DNA of 64,000 nucleotides. Origin: Chondrus crispus. Taxonomy: Eukaryota; Rhodophyta; Florideophyceae; Gigartinales; Gigartinaceae. The position numbers were made by a program, and so were the translations under genes. Shown here piece after piece: positions 34,750-45,331 of this stretch. Every line of letters begins with the position of its first letter. The stretch's first letter is position 1. The notes beneath the pieces were generated by a model, which saw nothing but the letters and a program-made list of their open reading frames with translations, was not told where the DNA came from and did no database searches. Location: the NCBI RefSeq assembly GCF_000350225.1, contig NW_005178862.1:124001-188000 (forward strand), written 5' to 3'.

Positions 34750-35412
34750 TGTAGTATAACACCACCCAACGGAGAGGGGTGTATACTTAGCTCGACGTAG
34801 ACCCCGTACGAGGGGTGAGAAGACAGGGAGAACACACAGCTAACGGGACACGGAAGCGGGCCCTGGTAGCGTGGTAGAGCGGGACGGTCGGGGACGAGCG
34901 TACGCGCGGGCCGATCTACGCCTCGACGCCCCGGAGCAGCGCTGGGTAACGTACCAGCGCTGACGGGCGGAGGCGGATCGAGGCTCGCTCGCATACGCGG
35001 CTGTCCCCTACCCGCTTTGTCCCGGTTAACGCGCGCGAAGGCGGATCGCGCTCGTTATTTAAGCTGGAAGACGGACCTAGGCGGTAGGTCGTGGACAAGT
35101 CCGTGCTTGTCCCCCTTCGCCGCCGCCGGTCTCGCTCGTATTTAATGTATCCAATGTTTCTATCATAATACTACAGTACCGGTATGCTGTAGTAACGTAC
35201 TGTAGCGCGGGTCGTCCCGCGCTGTAATGCTGTCAGCCGTCGGGGCTGACAGCACACGTGTGAGACGCGTACTGTGCGTGCGGTGGTACGCCCCTCCTAC
35301 ACGTGTACGCGTGTGGTCGCGTGTCCCCCGTACAGGTGGGGATACACGTGTGCGCGTGTGTGGTTCGTATGGATCTGATCTAAATCTAATCGCGAACCGC
35401 CGTTATGCCACA
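34750..35412 (-). repeat. 5' LTR of gypsy element 1 (right copy)
   Basis: 663 bp, followed by the target duplication GGTGG at 35413-35417, which lies inside the pogo-like transposase. Confidence 0.95.
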
Positions 35413-36342
35413 GGTGGCTGACATCTTTCACAAAAATGTCAGCCCAACGGACAAAATTGCTTTTGTCAACCCCCGCTAACTCTTCCGGTGTGGTCACAAT
35501 ACTGTGGGGCGGAAGACAATCAGTCAAAGATTGCTTTTCAAGGCCACTGATCGTCCTCACAACACGATGGGATAACTTGGACCCCGTAAACACGAACAAA
35601 GGTCTCCCTTTTTCGCCATTTGCAAAAATCACGGGCATTATTGTCACAAGAGAGACATTCCTGAAAACAGGCAAGCGAACTTGATGCGGAGTGTTACGAG
35701 TTGTGAAAGAGCGGAGGCGTGTTATTTCGAAGGCTTCTTTCTCGGCTGTAACTCCAGCCTCATCGAGGTTGGCAAGACGGGACGCGTCAATGTTGTGCTT
35801 GTTGATCAAGTCTTCTATCGCGGCAATATGAGTAGTGAGGTTTTCGGCGTTGACAGAATCAAACTGAATCCCTTCTTGAAGTAGAGATCTTGCAAAGGTA
35901 ATGGACTTTTGAGTCTGTTGTTAGAAAATGGAAGCTTCTTGCGACGGTCTTCGTCCATTTGAGAGACGAGTATCTCAACAGCATCTTTCATGGTTTCATA
36001 TCCAATTGGATAACCATGGCTTGCATATTTATTGATGAGCTCAATAACTTTATCCTCCTCTTTGCCAGTGAGTGCCCGCCGGTGGTGCACAGAGCCGTTG
36101 ACAAAGGCGTCATCGACACGTTTCACTCGATGAAAAAATGTGGACAAGGGAAGGTGAGCTATGCGTCCCGCGCTGCGCATCGTTGCACCTTCATTGACAG
36201 CTTCTACCGCCAGGTTAAAGCAGGAGCGCGCACGTACAAATTTCGATGGATTCTCTGTTTTGAGACAATCATAGGGCTGGTGGTCTCGTAATTGCAGAGG
36301 TGAAGCAGCCTCCTGACGGAAGAGGTTGATATTTGGAGGCAC
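35413..36342 (-). pseudogene. pogo-like transposase, N-terminal part
   Basis: The leftward frame begins with a Psq/CENP-B-type helix-turn-helix segment (AVEAVNEGATMRSAGRIAH, then STFFHRVKR). It continues through a second HTH-like stretch (LTGKEEDKVIELINKYA) and reaches the start of the DDE_1 domain with the first catalytic Asp in NLDEAGV. One frame change near 35870-35890 separates the HTH part from the DDE part. No convincing ATG precedes the HTH in frame, so the true start is unresolved. The fragment stops where the gypsy element is inserted. Confidence 0.75.
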
Positions 36343-36618
36343 GTGATATTTTATGGAATGTTGTTCTAGTCATGGTGTTTGCCAGTTCGCGAATGGCGCC
36401 TTTTTTCTCATCTGCAGGAGAAAATGGATTGCGGTTTCGGTTATGGTCATTGTGCCGCGAAAAATGAAGCACGGAGTGCGAACCTTTGACATTTCTACCG
36501 GCTGTGGCATGCGGTTTGGTCATTTAAGGCAGTACATAGTTATATTTTCGATAATTTGTGGCTTGTTCTGAGTGTTCCAAAGTGAGGAACAGTGTTCCAT
36601 TTGATGGGCACCCCCCTT

Positions 36619-37328
36619 TACCTGCCCGCATCAAACGCAAGTCTGGTCTATCGTTGTACCGCCCTACGGATCACGTGCCCCTGCGCGAATACTCGCTGAA
36701 GCGAATATTGTAGCTCGCCACAACGATAGAATGGTTCTCAGTCGAAAGGGCGATATGTTTCGTCTTCTTGACAGGCTGAGGGGGGCCGTTTGGAGAGGAC
36801 TGCCTTTTAGAAGCTTCTTCTTGTCTCTCTTCTGCGATTGCTTTGGCTGCATATGTGGCACATGTAATTCTTTGAACCGTTCATGGGTAGATGAAGTGAG
36901 AGGGGCGTCCATGACGCAAACCGATGCGACTCGTGCAGTATGAGACTCGTTTGTGCTGATGAAAGGGCGGAAAACCCACTTCGTTTTCCTTCAAGACGGG
37001 TCGATCCGGTATTGCTGTGATCAGGCGGATGTGATATTCGTGAAAAACTCACATGCCCCGAGCTTTGGGTATGCTGTGAGCTTTGCCAAACGCGTTGTTT
37101 GAAAATTTTGCGTTCAGAAAATCCGAGCAAACTCGCCGCCAAAACACGTGTTTTCGTGACTTTACGGACAACCATATTATTGACTGGATATAAAATTTTC
37201 TTAAGTTAAAACCGAAGAAGCACTCAAGACCATGCTTCTATGGTACTGGTACTGCATAAAACTAACTGTAAGAAAAATGCTTACTGCAAGCCGATTTTTC
37301 TTTTGACCACCTTTATGCGTCCTTGTAT
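36619..37328. other. Spacer between pogo-like and DIRS-like elements
   Basis: No supported gene. Contains an inverted pair TCTATCGTTGT near 36649 and ACAACGATAGA near 36720. Short leftward open frames at 36664-37175 are Ser/Lys rich without a known domain; they may be remnants of another element. Confidence 0.4.
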
Positions 37329-37481
37329 GCGTCTGTATACACTTGTGTATGCAGGTGAAGCTGTCCTGGGAGTAGCGAGTGACATGCCGACACCTGGCAT
37401 TCGACCGAGCGTGCACTGTCCTACATATCGCCGACGGCCGGGTGAGAGTCTCGTGACTTCTCGGCTATTTCTATTTCTCTT
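37329..37481 (+). repeat. Left direct repeat of the DIRS-like element
   Basis: Starts GCGTCTGTATACACTTGTG and includes a small ATACAC/GTGTAT hairpin. Similarity to the right copy fades after TCTCGGCTAT and the following pyrimidine run. Confidence 0.8.
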
Positions 37482-37557
37482 CTGTGAAAGAGAAATTCCC
37501 CTCGACGCGAGGCGGTGACAGGTTCTAGTAGAGTCCACTCAGAGGACTCCGGGCAGC

Positions 37558-38235
37558 ATGACTGACAACGACAAAGACGGCACGCCGGCCGCCGCGCTGG
37601 TTGGCACACGCGCGCCAACCGCTACGAACGACGCTGGAGCAGTGGCGCGTGCGGCCTGGGCGATCGCAAAGCCCGAGCGCCGCGACTACGCGACTGCTGT
37701 CATTGAACTGAATTCTGCTCGACTGGTTGGTGAGGGCGGCATCTTCGATCGGGGCCCACATGTACCCATAACCCATATGGGCTACTTCAAGCCCCCTCAA
37801 GATGCCTTCCTCAACGAGCTCCGCTCCAGGGACCGGCGATCCGCCAAGGAGTGGGAGTATTTGAATGGTGCTGGCGTCTGGACGGAGTTGGGGCTTACAG
37901 CCCTCGACGTCGCGAAGACGCATGGTGGGACTATCGAAGATATGACAAGAAGACTCGTGCTCGCCGAGGATGCTATGAAGGCGACGCTGGAGGTTTTATC
38001 TATGCGGGCGCAATACTTTCGGGACATTACCGAGCAAGGAGTTGAGATCGCGAGACAGATGCCCTTCCTTGTCGAGCAAGGGCATGACGCTGTGTTCTCA
38101 GAGTCCTACCGTTCGGCCCGGGCCGCACTCACGTCCAAGATGGAAACCGAGGCCGCAAAAATGTTGGCTCAGGCCAGGCTCCAACGTGCCTCAAGCAAGA
38201 ATGGCAGCTCCCCAGGGGCTGCCACGGAAGAGTGA
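37558..38235 (+). CDS. Gag-like protein of the DIRS-like element
   Basis: An open frame of 225 residues starting at an ATG about 75 bp after the left repeat. It is rich in Ala, Arg and Glu, mostly helical in look, with no zinc knuckle. It has no named domain that I recognise; the call rests on its place ahead of the reverse transcriptase, where DIRS elements carry their putative gag. It is followed at once by the reverse-transcriptase frame. Confidence 0.6.
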   Translation: MTDNDKDGTPAAALVGTRAPTATNDAGAVARAAWAIAKPERRDYATAVIELNSARLVGEGGIFDRGPHVPITHMGYFKPPQDAFLNELRSRDRRSAKEWEYLNGAGVWTELGLTALDVAKTHGGTIEDMTRRLVLAEDAMKATLEVLSMRAQYFRDITEQGVEIARQMPFLVEQGHDAVFSESYRSARAALTSKMETEAAKMLAQARLQRASSKNGSSPGAATEE

Positions 38236-40430
38236 CGGGCCCGCCTTTTGGCGGAAAGGACAAAGTGGGAGTCGGGGGACTCCCACTTTGGAGAGGGGTA
38301 GCACTGCGCACGGATGCATGGCGTACGGAGCTGGAGGCCTGCGCGTATCTGGTGCGTGCCATTCGGTATGGGATCCTGGACCCTCCTGCTGTGCAATTTA
38401 CAGAGGGTGTGGTGCTGCCCGATATCCCCCAATCAAAGGAAGACAGGAGGTTCGGGAAAGAAGACTTGGAGGGGGGTTGCCGGAGCGGGATTTACGAGCG
38501 GCTGGATCCGGATTATGTGGGGAGATGCGTGGAAGAGGGGAAGATGGTATCGTCCGCATTTACCGTTTGGCAGGGCGAGAGAGCAGAGAGGAAGGGACGC
38601 TTTGTCGTCAATTTTTCACAACAGAGCAAGCACTGGCCCCTGGGCAGTGTGAAGATGGAGACTGTAACGGCCTTCGCGATGGAATTGCAGAAGGAAGACA
38701 TGATGATGTCGTGGGATGTGAAGAGTGGATATCGGCACTTCTACTTGCATCCATCCATGCGCGATATGTTTATTTTCTCCTACGATGGCTCGTTCTACCG
38801 GTGTGTTGCCCTACCCGTCAGATGGGGAAGGTCGGTGCTGTGGTTTACAAAGATGCTTCGGCCGCTCGTGCGGCATTTGCGGGAGAGGTACCGCTACCGA
38901 GTGCTCCCGTATATCGACGACTTCCTGCTCTCGCCCTCGCCCGCAACGCGGCCCGCTACGAAGAAGGACTGTGCGTTTGCTCGGCGCTGTCTGGACGCAC
39001 TATTTGCGCGGCTGGGCATAGTGCAGCACCCGTCGAAAGGTTGTTGGGAAGGAGCGCAGCGTTTAGACCATTTGGGCGTGCATGTGGACACTGTGGCTAT
39101 GAAGGTTTACATTTCGGAGGCGAGGCGCTTGAAGGTTCTAAGATTGGCACAGGAGCTACTGCTACTCGCTCAACGAAACCGCCGTTGGGTGTCGTTGTAA
39201 AGGCTGCGGCAATTCTGTTGCGTCGCGGTCTCTCTTACGCTGGCATTGCCGCTCGTGCGCTTCTACACCCGCTCGCTTTACTTCGACATGGCGTTGGCGG
39301 AGCGGGAGGGGCGAGGGCCAAGTACGAAGGGGGGTGTTGTTGCGAGCGAAGCGAGCCCCTCACGCAGCGCGGAGCCGGGGGTTTGGNNNNNNNNNNNNNN
39401 NNNNNNNNNNNNNNNNNNNNNNNNNNNNNNNNNNNNNNNNNNNNNNNNNNNNNNNNNNNNNNNNNNNNNNNNNNNNNNNNNNNNNNGGCCAGCGGGGGAC
39501 CGGGGGCGGAGCCCCCGAAACGGTTTCGGACACCATGGACGGCGCTCTGGTCGGGGAGAAGAGGAAGAGACGTTGCCGGGGTCGCGTTCGCCTCTGTCGG
39601 CAGTCGCTGCGCGACCTGCGACATTGGCGTTCATTGGCGCGTGGAGAAGGCAGAGACCTCCACAGGCTGGATCCTCATGCAAGGATTCACAGCGATGTCG
39701 CCAACGTGGGATATGGGGGGACCCTAGGCGACGACGAGGAGGCTGGGTCACCGGATTTGTGGGAGGGTCGCGGTTTCTGGACGGCCGAGGATCGGGCGAC
39801 AAGTATAACGCTGAGAGAGTTAAGGGCAGTGAGGCTTCTATTGCAGAGGCACTTCGCCGACTACGTCTCCCAGCCGAGCGTGAGGCGGCTGCTGCTACAC
39901 GAGGACAACCAAGCAGTCGTCTACGTGCTGAACGCCATGGTCTCGGCTTCAAAGCCGATGATGGCCGAGCTTCGTCGGCTGCAGAAGATGCTCGTGGTGC
40001 TGGGGGTGACAATAGAGGCGCGCTGGTTGCCCTCGGCCGTGAATCGCTACGCAGACGCCCTTTCCCGAACGTGGGACCCGGGAGACGCACGAGCTACGGA
40101 CCACTTGTTGCGGTCAATACAGCACGAATATCGCTTGGACGAGGTCGTCTTCAAAGATCGCCCGGTTGGGGAAACGCTGGTGGCCAGGAAGAAGTACGCT
40201 CTGACGCAGATGGGGGAGTATTGGGGGGATGGGCTTGCGCGTCTTTGGAATCCGCCATTCGATTTCCTTCCGCTCGTGGTGAGGAAGATTCAGGCCGAGG
40301 ACAGAAAGAGGGTGCTGATAGCCCCACACTGGCCAGCGCAAGCATGGTACGCGCGCTTGCGCGGGCTGGCAGAGGAGCTCATCGTGCTTCGCCCTTCCGA
40401 CCACGGCCCCCCGTTGCTTCAAAGCTCGCG
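38236..40430 (+). pseudogene. Reverse transcriptase and RNase H of the DIRS-like element
   Basis: The reverse transcriptase shows RFVVNFSQQSKHWP, SWDVKSGYRHFYLH and PYIDDFLLS, the fingers, palm and catalytic Asp-Asp blocks in the form known from DIRS elements. After the gap, the RNase H shows IHSDVANVGYGG, TLRELRAV, HEDNQAVVYVLN and WLPSAVNRYADALSR. A Gly/Ala/Arg-rich stretch and 100 unknown bases separate the two. The DNA is probably not one open frame here. DIRS elements often carry the reverse transcriptase, RNase H and methyltransferase together; no methyltransferase was found. Confidence 0.75.
39387..39486. other. Assembly gap, 100 N
   Basis: Exactly 100 unknown bases, the conventional placeholder for a gap of unknown size, inside the DIRS-like element. 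Sequence on both sides is GC-rich. Confidence 1.
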
Positions 40431-40439
40431 CCCAGTGAA

Positions 40440-41489
40440 CGCCGCATGGGAATTAGTGTTGGCAAGGATAGGGTTGCGCAGCTGTGGACGGCGGGGATCC
40501 GGGATGCGGTGCTGGCAAGGACGGGGATGGAAGGGGAGACGGGGGGTGCAGAGGTGGCGGCGGAGCTGCTGGTGTCGCATGGGTGGAAGGCGCAGACGTG
40601 GGCAAACAGGAGCAGTCAGATTAAAAAGTGGTTGGTTTTCTGTGATCAAGACGGTCGAGATCCGCTGCCTGCAAACGAAGGGCACGTGCTCGCTTTCCTG
40701 GGTTACATGTACCTGGAGGGAAGGGTAGGTCCAAGCTCGGTTCGCAATTATATCAGCGCTGTCTCCCGTTTCCATGAGACTCAAGGGCTACCCTCTCCGA
40801 CGCGTTCCCCGCTAGTGTCTGCCATGGGTACTGCGTACATGAACAAGACCGATCGAGACCGACCTGAAGCGCAAAAACGAATCGGGATTAGTGCCGCAAT
40901 CGCGATGCGTGTGGCAGAGTTTGGCTAGGGCACCGAAGTCGTTGAGGAAGTGGGCTCCTGCGCTATGGTCGTTTTCGCATTTATTTTTCAATGCAGGTCA
41001 ATTCCCGTGGCACACGTGGCAGCAGAAGACATTGATGTCACGGATGCTAGCGTGGATGTGGCCCTGACGCATCGCAAAGCGAAGTCTTATCAACGCCCTC
41101 TGCGACTCTCCTACCGTCGCAATCCCGAATGAGATGCTCCCGGGCTGTTGATGCTCAGGTGGAAGACACAGCGACCGCACAATGCTGGTTTCTTCAACCT
41201 CCGAGCTGGAACGCGCCTTGGGACTGCGAATTTGAACGCCGCCATGTCAATGTCGCTGCTGCGTGTTGGCGCTGTTCCGCCAAAGGGGTTCTTTTATTCG
41301 TCACACAGCGCACGAATCGGGGCGTACAATGAGCTTTTAGGACTCGGATTCACAGACGCTTGGATCATGAATCGTTTGGACTGGGTATCTATGGAGATGC
41401 TACAGGTCTACTTTGATAGTAGTATTTCTGTCACCGCCGCGTCGCGCCTTATCTTCGCGCATATGCTGCCCCAAGGCCAAGCAGTCTAG
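40440..41489 (+). pseudogene. Tyrosine recombinase of the DIRS-like element
   Basis: The N-terminal SAM-like region has WANRSSQIKKWLVFC and SSVRNYISAVSRFHE, typical of phage-integrase-type recombinases. The C-terminal catalytic part has HSARIGAYNELL (the H-x-x-R box) and, about 35 residues later, VYFDSS with the probable nucleophile Tyr. It would integrate the circular DNA copy of the element without target duplication. The region appears broken in about two places. Confidence 0.7.
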
Positions 41490-41539
41490 CACGCCTCCGT
41501 CTCCGCATCGCTCGCACACTCGGCTCCGCTTTGCGCTCC

Positions 41540-41692
41540 GCGTCTGTATACACTTGTGTATGCGGGTGAAGCTGTTCAGAGAGTAGCGAGTGACATGCCG
41601 ACACCTGGCATTCGACCGAGCGTGCACTGTCCTACATATCGCCGACGGCCGGGTGAGAGTCTCGTGACTTCTCGGCTATGTCTATTTCCCTT
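41540..41692 (+). repeat. Right direct repeat of the DIRS-like element
   Basis: Near copy of 37329-37481, most similar over GAGTAGCGAGTGACATGCCG and the 90 bp after it. Confidence 0.8.
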
Positions 41693-42467
41693 TTGCCCAC
41701 CCATCCCCGTCAGGACGCCCTTCCTTGGGCTTCCCTCACATGTCTATTCTCTGATATTGTTCTTTCTTTGTTTACTTTTCGATAGATAGTCAAGAGTACT
41801 CTCGCTACCGCTGATATCTCGGGTGCGCGGGAGCTCCAACCGTAAACGACCATCTATCTTCATACATCAACGAGTTGACACTCACTAGAATCGACAAGCA
41901 AATGCTTTACCTGTGGTGATGGCCTTCTGGTTTCAAAAAAACATAACTGAAATGGAGAGTTGTGTTGTCTAGAAAAAATAAAACAACTTTGTCCTCATAC
42001 AGTATGAGGACTAACGGTCCGATAGACACTAGAAGATGCTACATGTGGCGGCTTTTCTGCAAGGTGATTATTATTTTCCTTGCCAGAGCACTAGCACATC
42101 GATAACATCGAGAGCGGTAATTCGCTGTACGAAAAATGTAGAAAACTGAAAATACGGCAAGCTTATGCTTGTCATTTCCGTGTCTTTTTTCATTGCAAGG
42201 GCATCTCAGAGAAAGGAACTCTTCCAAAAACATATCTTGACAATTGTACGCAATTTGAAGGCTGCCATCGTTCAAGAGAGATGGACTTTAGATTCCTCCT
42301 TTACGATCATGGGCCAGATGAAGAATTCCTCGCTTGAAGGAGGCACTGCGACGATAATCTCGAGTCTATGAAGACCAAAGAGCAAACTCTACATCAGGCA
42401 ACTATGATATGGGCTTTGAAAATGCCAGTTTCATTTGAAATCGCAAGGAGAACTCTTCCTCTATCGT
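41693..42467. other. Spacer with a transposon-end-like palindrome
   Basis: No supported gene. It holds the right flank of the DIRS-like element, a palindrome and a transposon-end motif at 41991-42032, and the 3' flank of the copine-like gene, where short open pieces exist without a recognisable vWA domain. Confidence 0.4.
41991..42032 (-). repeat. Palindrome plus transposon-end motif
   Basis: GTCCTCATAC/GTATGAGGAC arms (41991-42011) surround one base. Then comes GGTCCGATAGACACTAG, ending at 42032. Its complement, CTAGTGTCTATCGGACC, matches 8151-8167 at 16 of 17 positions and shares the first eight bases with the piggyBac-like ends. Those ends also carry a CTCATATGAG palindrome just inside. 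This looks like the right end of a related element. Confidence 0.55.
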
Positions 42468-43634
42468 TCATGCGCAAAATGAAACTTCTAAATCAAAACT
42501 GCTAGAGTTATCAGCCAGTGTTGATCTCGTAATGCAGAGCTCTCCAACCGATTCGCCTGCCAGCCCTAAACTGATCTTCTTACCAATTGCTTGCCTGCGC
42601 AAAGATCCCAGAGACATCTGAACTGCACCAATCAGTTTGTGTTCTGTGATTGTTCTATGAGACCTCAGTTCTATCCTCAAAGGAGTATCTTCGCAATTCC
42701 CACCACGCATTGATGTACGAATTACAGCTCGATGCAGCAGGTCCTCCGCAAATGGTGCCCGCTCGCCCTTTTTCTTGGCCTTGGAGCGGAATATAGGAGC
42801 CCATTCATTATTCGGCCGTCGTCTGTATATCGTGAGGTATGGTTTGTTCAACAGCATACCAAGTATAGAAGTGTTTCGAAATTTGCAATCACCGAGGAAG
42901 ACCTCATGATCTCTTCGAGACTTTTCAAATAGTTCTCCAATGACTGTCACTGTCCCTGTTTCTTTGAGCTGAACGTTTTCCAGTTCGATAGTCTTTCCGT
43001 TGTATCCTTCTCTTAAGATATCCATGACAGTACATAGACAGGACCCTATCACTTCTTGCTTCTCAAGATCTTGAGTTTTCGAGTCTCGATCATAAATTGT
43101 CACCTGCAGACGTAGACTTTTCCGAGTTTCGGGTGGGAGCTGAAAGCTGCGGACCCATTTGGGATTCAAGACATCCCAAATTGTCTCGGTCCTTCCTGTC
43201 AAGTTTTGCGTAGATACACAATGGGAAGTTAGATATACTGTACACAGCCTCTGGCAATCGTAAACGATCATCCCAGTCCTTCAAATAAAGAAAGAAACCG
43301 TGTCTGTTCTTTTGCGACGAAACGCGGGAAATCTGGAATAGAGTGTTCAGAAACACTTACCGAGTTCGACCCATTTACGATTGTCCCATGTTTCCAAAAG
43401 GGCGAAAGGGTCGCTCAGCGAAAAGACATCCATATTCGCAAGATTCTTTGCCTCCACTTGTATCTCCAGATGGGAACCAATTGCCATTTCATCCATTCCG
43501 ATGTGTTCCTCATCTGAATTCCGTTGAGGACGGCGCGATATCTTGTGCTCGGAATTCATTGACTCGTTTATAAAAAAGCGCAGAAACCTCTTCAGTGTTT
43601 CGAAATAGCAGCGAAGGACAAACCTCTCACTCAA
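42468..43634 (-). CDS. Copine-like protein with two C2 domains, no vWA domain
   Basis: Two exons: 43634-43361 and 43195-42468, joined across a 165 bp intron (43196-43360, GTAAGT to TTGACAG) that splits a Gly codon. The join gives WVELGRTETIWDVLNPKWV, the copine C2A signature. C2A keeps its calcium-binding acidic residues (MDVFSLSDPF and YDRDS). A second C2 region follows (about residues 195-330) and looks degenerate, without the first SDP motif. The protein ends near SSFDLEVSFCA, roughly where copines pass into their vWA (copine) domain, and no vWA sequence is seen downstream. Copines bind phospholipid in response to calcium. The start may instead be the in-frame ATG at 43559. A lost C-terminal domain or a short lineage-specific form are both possible. 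Confidence 0.75.
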
Positions 43635-45331
43635 AATCCTACTTAGGAAGCAAGGTCCAGGGATTGTTCAAACTTCAGCACCAGAGATTCTTTCAGGTCA
43701 GGGTTGCACTTTTTAAATTTGTTTAGCTCTTTTTGCGCAACAGGAGTTGAAAGTGTGGAATTTCTGTGAACGATTTTCTTTCTGGAGAAATTGCTCCGCA
43801 TTTGGAGATAAGTATACTATACTGGTGGGAATTTGGAACGAGAATTATATGAAAATTTGTTGAAAGTGCATGTTCTCTTGCTGCATGAAAGTTGATACTT
43901 GCATCGTGCACTTAATGTGGATACATAACCGGAGCTTCTTCTTCCGAAAATAATCCTGTGCGCAAGAATTCAGTCTGGCACCGCTCCGGGTATACAGTAT
44001 AGATCGCCATATAATACAAAACACTTCTATTCACAAGTCCGTCAAGACTCTTCCGCATCATGAGGAATAGCTGTGTTTAGATTGGGGATACACTCGGTGT
44101 GCGCTATGTAAGTACTGTAAATCTCCACAGACTACAGTATCTGAATCGAGCTGTTAGCAACATCGCCTTTCAGAACGCATAGTGCGCAGCACAAAACGGG
44201 GCTATTTCTTTGACGGTTACTAGTTCAAACATCCCACTCTCTTAGCATCAGAGGTATTTAAAAATTCAGGACAACGGCTAAATACCTCTGGGGCCTCTGT
44301 TCTGATGCTGACTTGATTTGATTCCCATGCGTAAGGTTGATTTCATTTCAAAGAATCCTTTTGCTACAGCACGGTTGAATAGAGCCTTTCAACTAGACTA
44401 AACAGCTCATTTGCTATTCTGGTATGGAAAAATTATGTGGAGAATAAAAGGGGAGGATCATCCACAATTGGTAAACGGAATTTTTGCAACTGTCTCAATT
44501 TGGATTATCGAATGATGAAGACAGAATGAACTTTGGTGAGGTTTGTCGTGCTGTTGGATTTGCAAATGAAGTTGTCTTCCATCGATGGCCAGGGATGCAG
44601 CTAATATCTAACATATCGGGCTTGACGGCAATCGCTGTCTTAAATGCGTCCCTGGAAATATGGCTTTTGAGTGCGGTCAGACATGGGAGATTTAAAGCAT
44701 TTCGTTTGGGAAGAGTGTAGAATAGTGGATTTGGGGATCGACGGATTATGTCGCCTCAGAACGATTCAAATGGTGAAACGCAAATGACTGCTCCGTTTGA
44801 TAAAATGAAGCGGCGTCCAGGATACGGCCAGCATATCTTGCCAGCTCGCTCTAGCTAGTACTTGTAGAGAGGCACCGTTCCATTTTGAGAAGAGGATTGG
44901 AAAAATATCCAGATATATGTACTGTACAGTATTGTTTTTCAGGCATATATATCCACACGCCACGTCAATGCGTAAACCCACTAATGGCTGACAAAATCAT
45001 GTTTATCTTCTTCACGTGATCCGATGCCTATCAAAATACCCGAAAAACTTGTTTTAGTCCAAGCAATGTCTCGTTGTCATCAATTTCAATGCTCTGACCT
45101 CGCTCCGCTTCCCTCCTCCCTCACTTTTTTTTGCTTCATACGAAACGGCGGATGCCCTGCTAGCTCCAGCATCCTTGCATAACTTGTCCCCGATAGCTGC
45201 TGACGATTCCCTGGACATCATTTTGTAACCAACACTTGCCCTACGCTCTTTGCGATCTCCATCGTTCCCCTCCACCTCATCCACCTCATCCACCCCTTAG
45301 ATCCTCCCTTGGATCCCCATCTACCCCGAAA
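43635..45331. other. Spacer between the copine-like and aminopeptidase genes
   Basis: About 1.7 kb, AT-rich to the left and pyrimidine/CCACC-rich close to the aminopeptidase start. It contains the hairpin at 44249-44290 and six copies of TACTGTA/TACAGTA, including two that overlap near 44921. A small open frame at 44484-44720 has no family features. The promoters of both divergent genes should lie here. Confidence 0.5.
44249..44290. repeat. 12 bp-arm hairpin
   Basis: CAGAGGTATTTA (44249-44260) and TAAATACCTCTG (44279-44290) are perfect inverted copies with an 18 nt loop. A further AGCATCAG/CTGATGCT pair lies outside it. Confidence 0.7.

Larger units (their letters stand above)
22451..35412 (-). 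mobile_element. Ty3/gypsy chromovirus-like LTR element, broken
   Basis: A 12,962 bp element in leftward orientation. It has 663 bp LTRs (TGTAGTATAAC to TGCCACA on the plus strand) and a 5 bp target duplication GGTGG (22446-22450 and 35413-35417). The order read leftwards is LTR, gag, protease, reverse transcriptase, RNase H, integrase, chromodomain, a 4.3 kb spacer, LTR. I count nine differences between the LTRs, about 1.4%, so it is relatively recent but older than the copia element. The coding part looks broken in a few places. A purine-rich tract (complement of CGGCCCCCTCCTC at 23114) lies against the 3' LTR. A TGG-starting stretch at 34748 reading left is a candidate primer-binding site. 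Confidence 0.9.
20667..36618 (-). mobile_element. pogo/Tigger-like (Tc1-mariner) transposon, decayed and split
   Basis: The terminal inverted repeats read AAGGGGGG(GGG)TGCCC and then AAATGGAAC from both ends. Each end abuts a TA dinucleotide (20665-20666 and 36619-36620), the Tc1/mariner target duplication. Without the nested gypsy element (22451-35412) and the insertion at about 21519-22186, the element would be about 2.3 kb, normal for pogo. Its leftward transposase gene is now in three separated parts. The open frame on one side of the gypsy target duplication resumes directly on the other side, which confirms the nesting. Confidence 0.8.
37329..41692 (+). mobile_element. DIRS-like (tyrosine recombinase) retroelement, broken
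   Basis: The element encodes, in order, a Gag-like protein, a reverse transcriptase with PYIDDFL, an RNase H and a tyrosine recombinase, and lacks a DDE integrase. That set defines the DIRS order. Direct repeats of about 153 bp (37329-37481 and 41540-41692) flank the coding part, which fits the PAT/Ngaro type with split direct repeats rather than the inverted repeats of DIRS1. No target duplication is seen, as expected for recombinase-driven insertion. The two repeat copies differ at roughly ten positions by eye. The coding region looks broken in about three or four places and includes a 100 bp assembly gap. Confidence 0.8.

Noticed and set aside
36664-37175. Two leftward Ser/Lys-rich open frames
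   Set aside because: No domain; they probably belong to decayed mobile DNA or are chance frames.
44484-44720. Open frame of 78 codons between the copine-like and aminopeptidase genes
   Set aside because: Short, no domain, no supporting promoter or splice signal.
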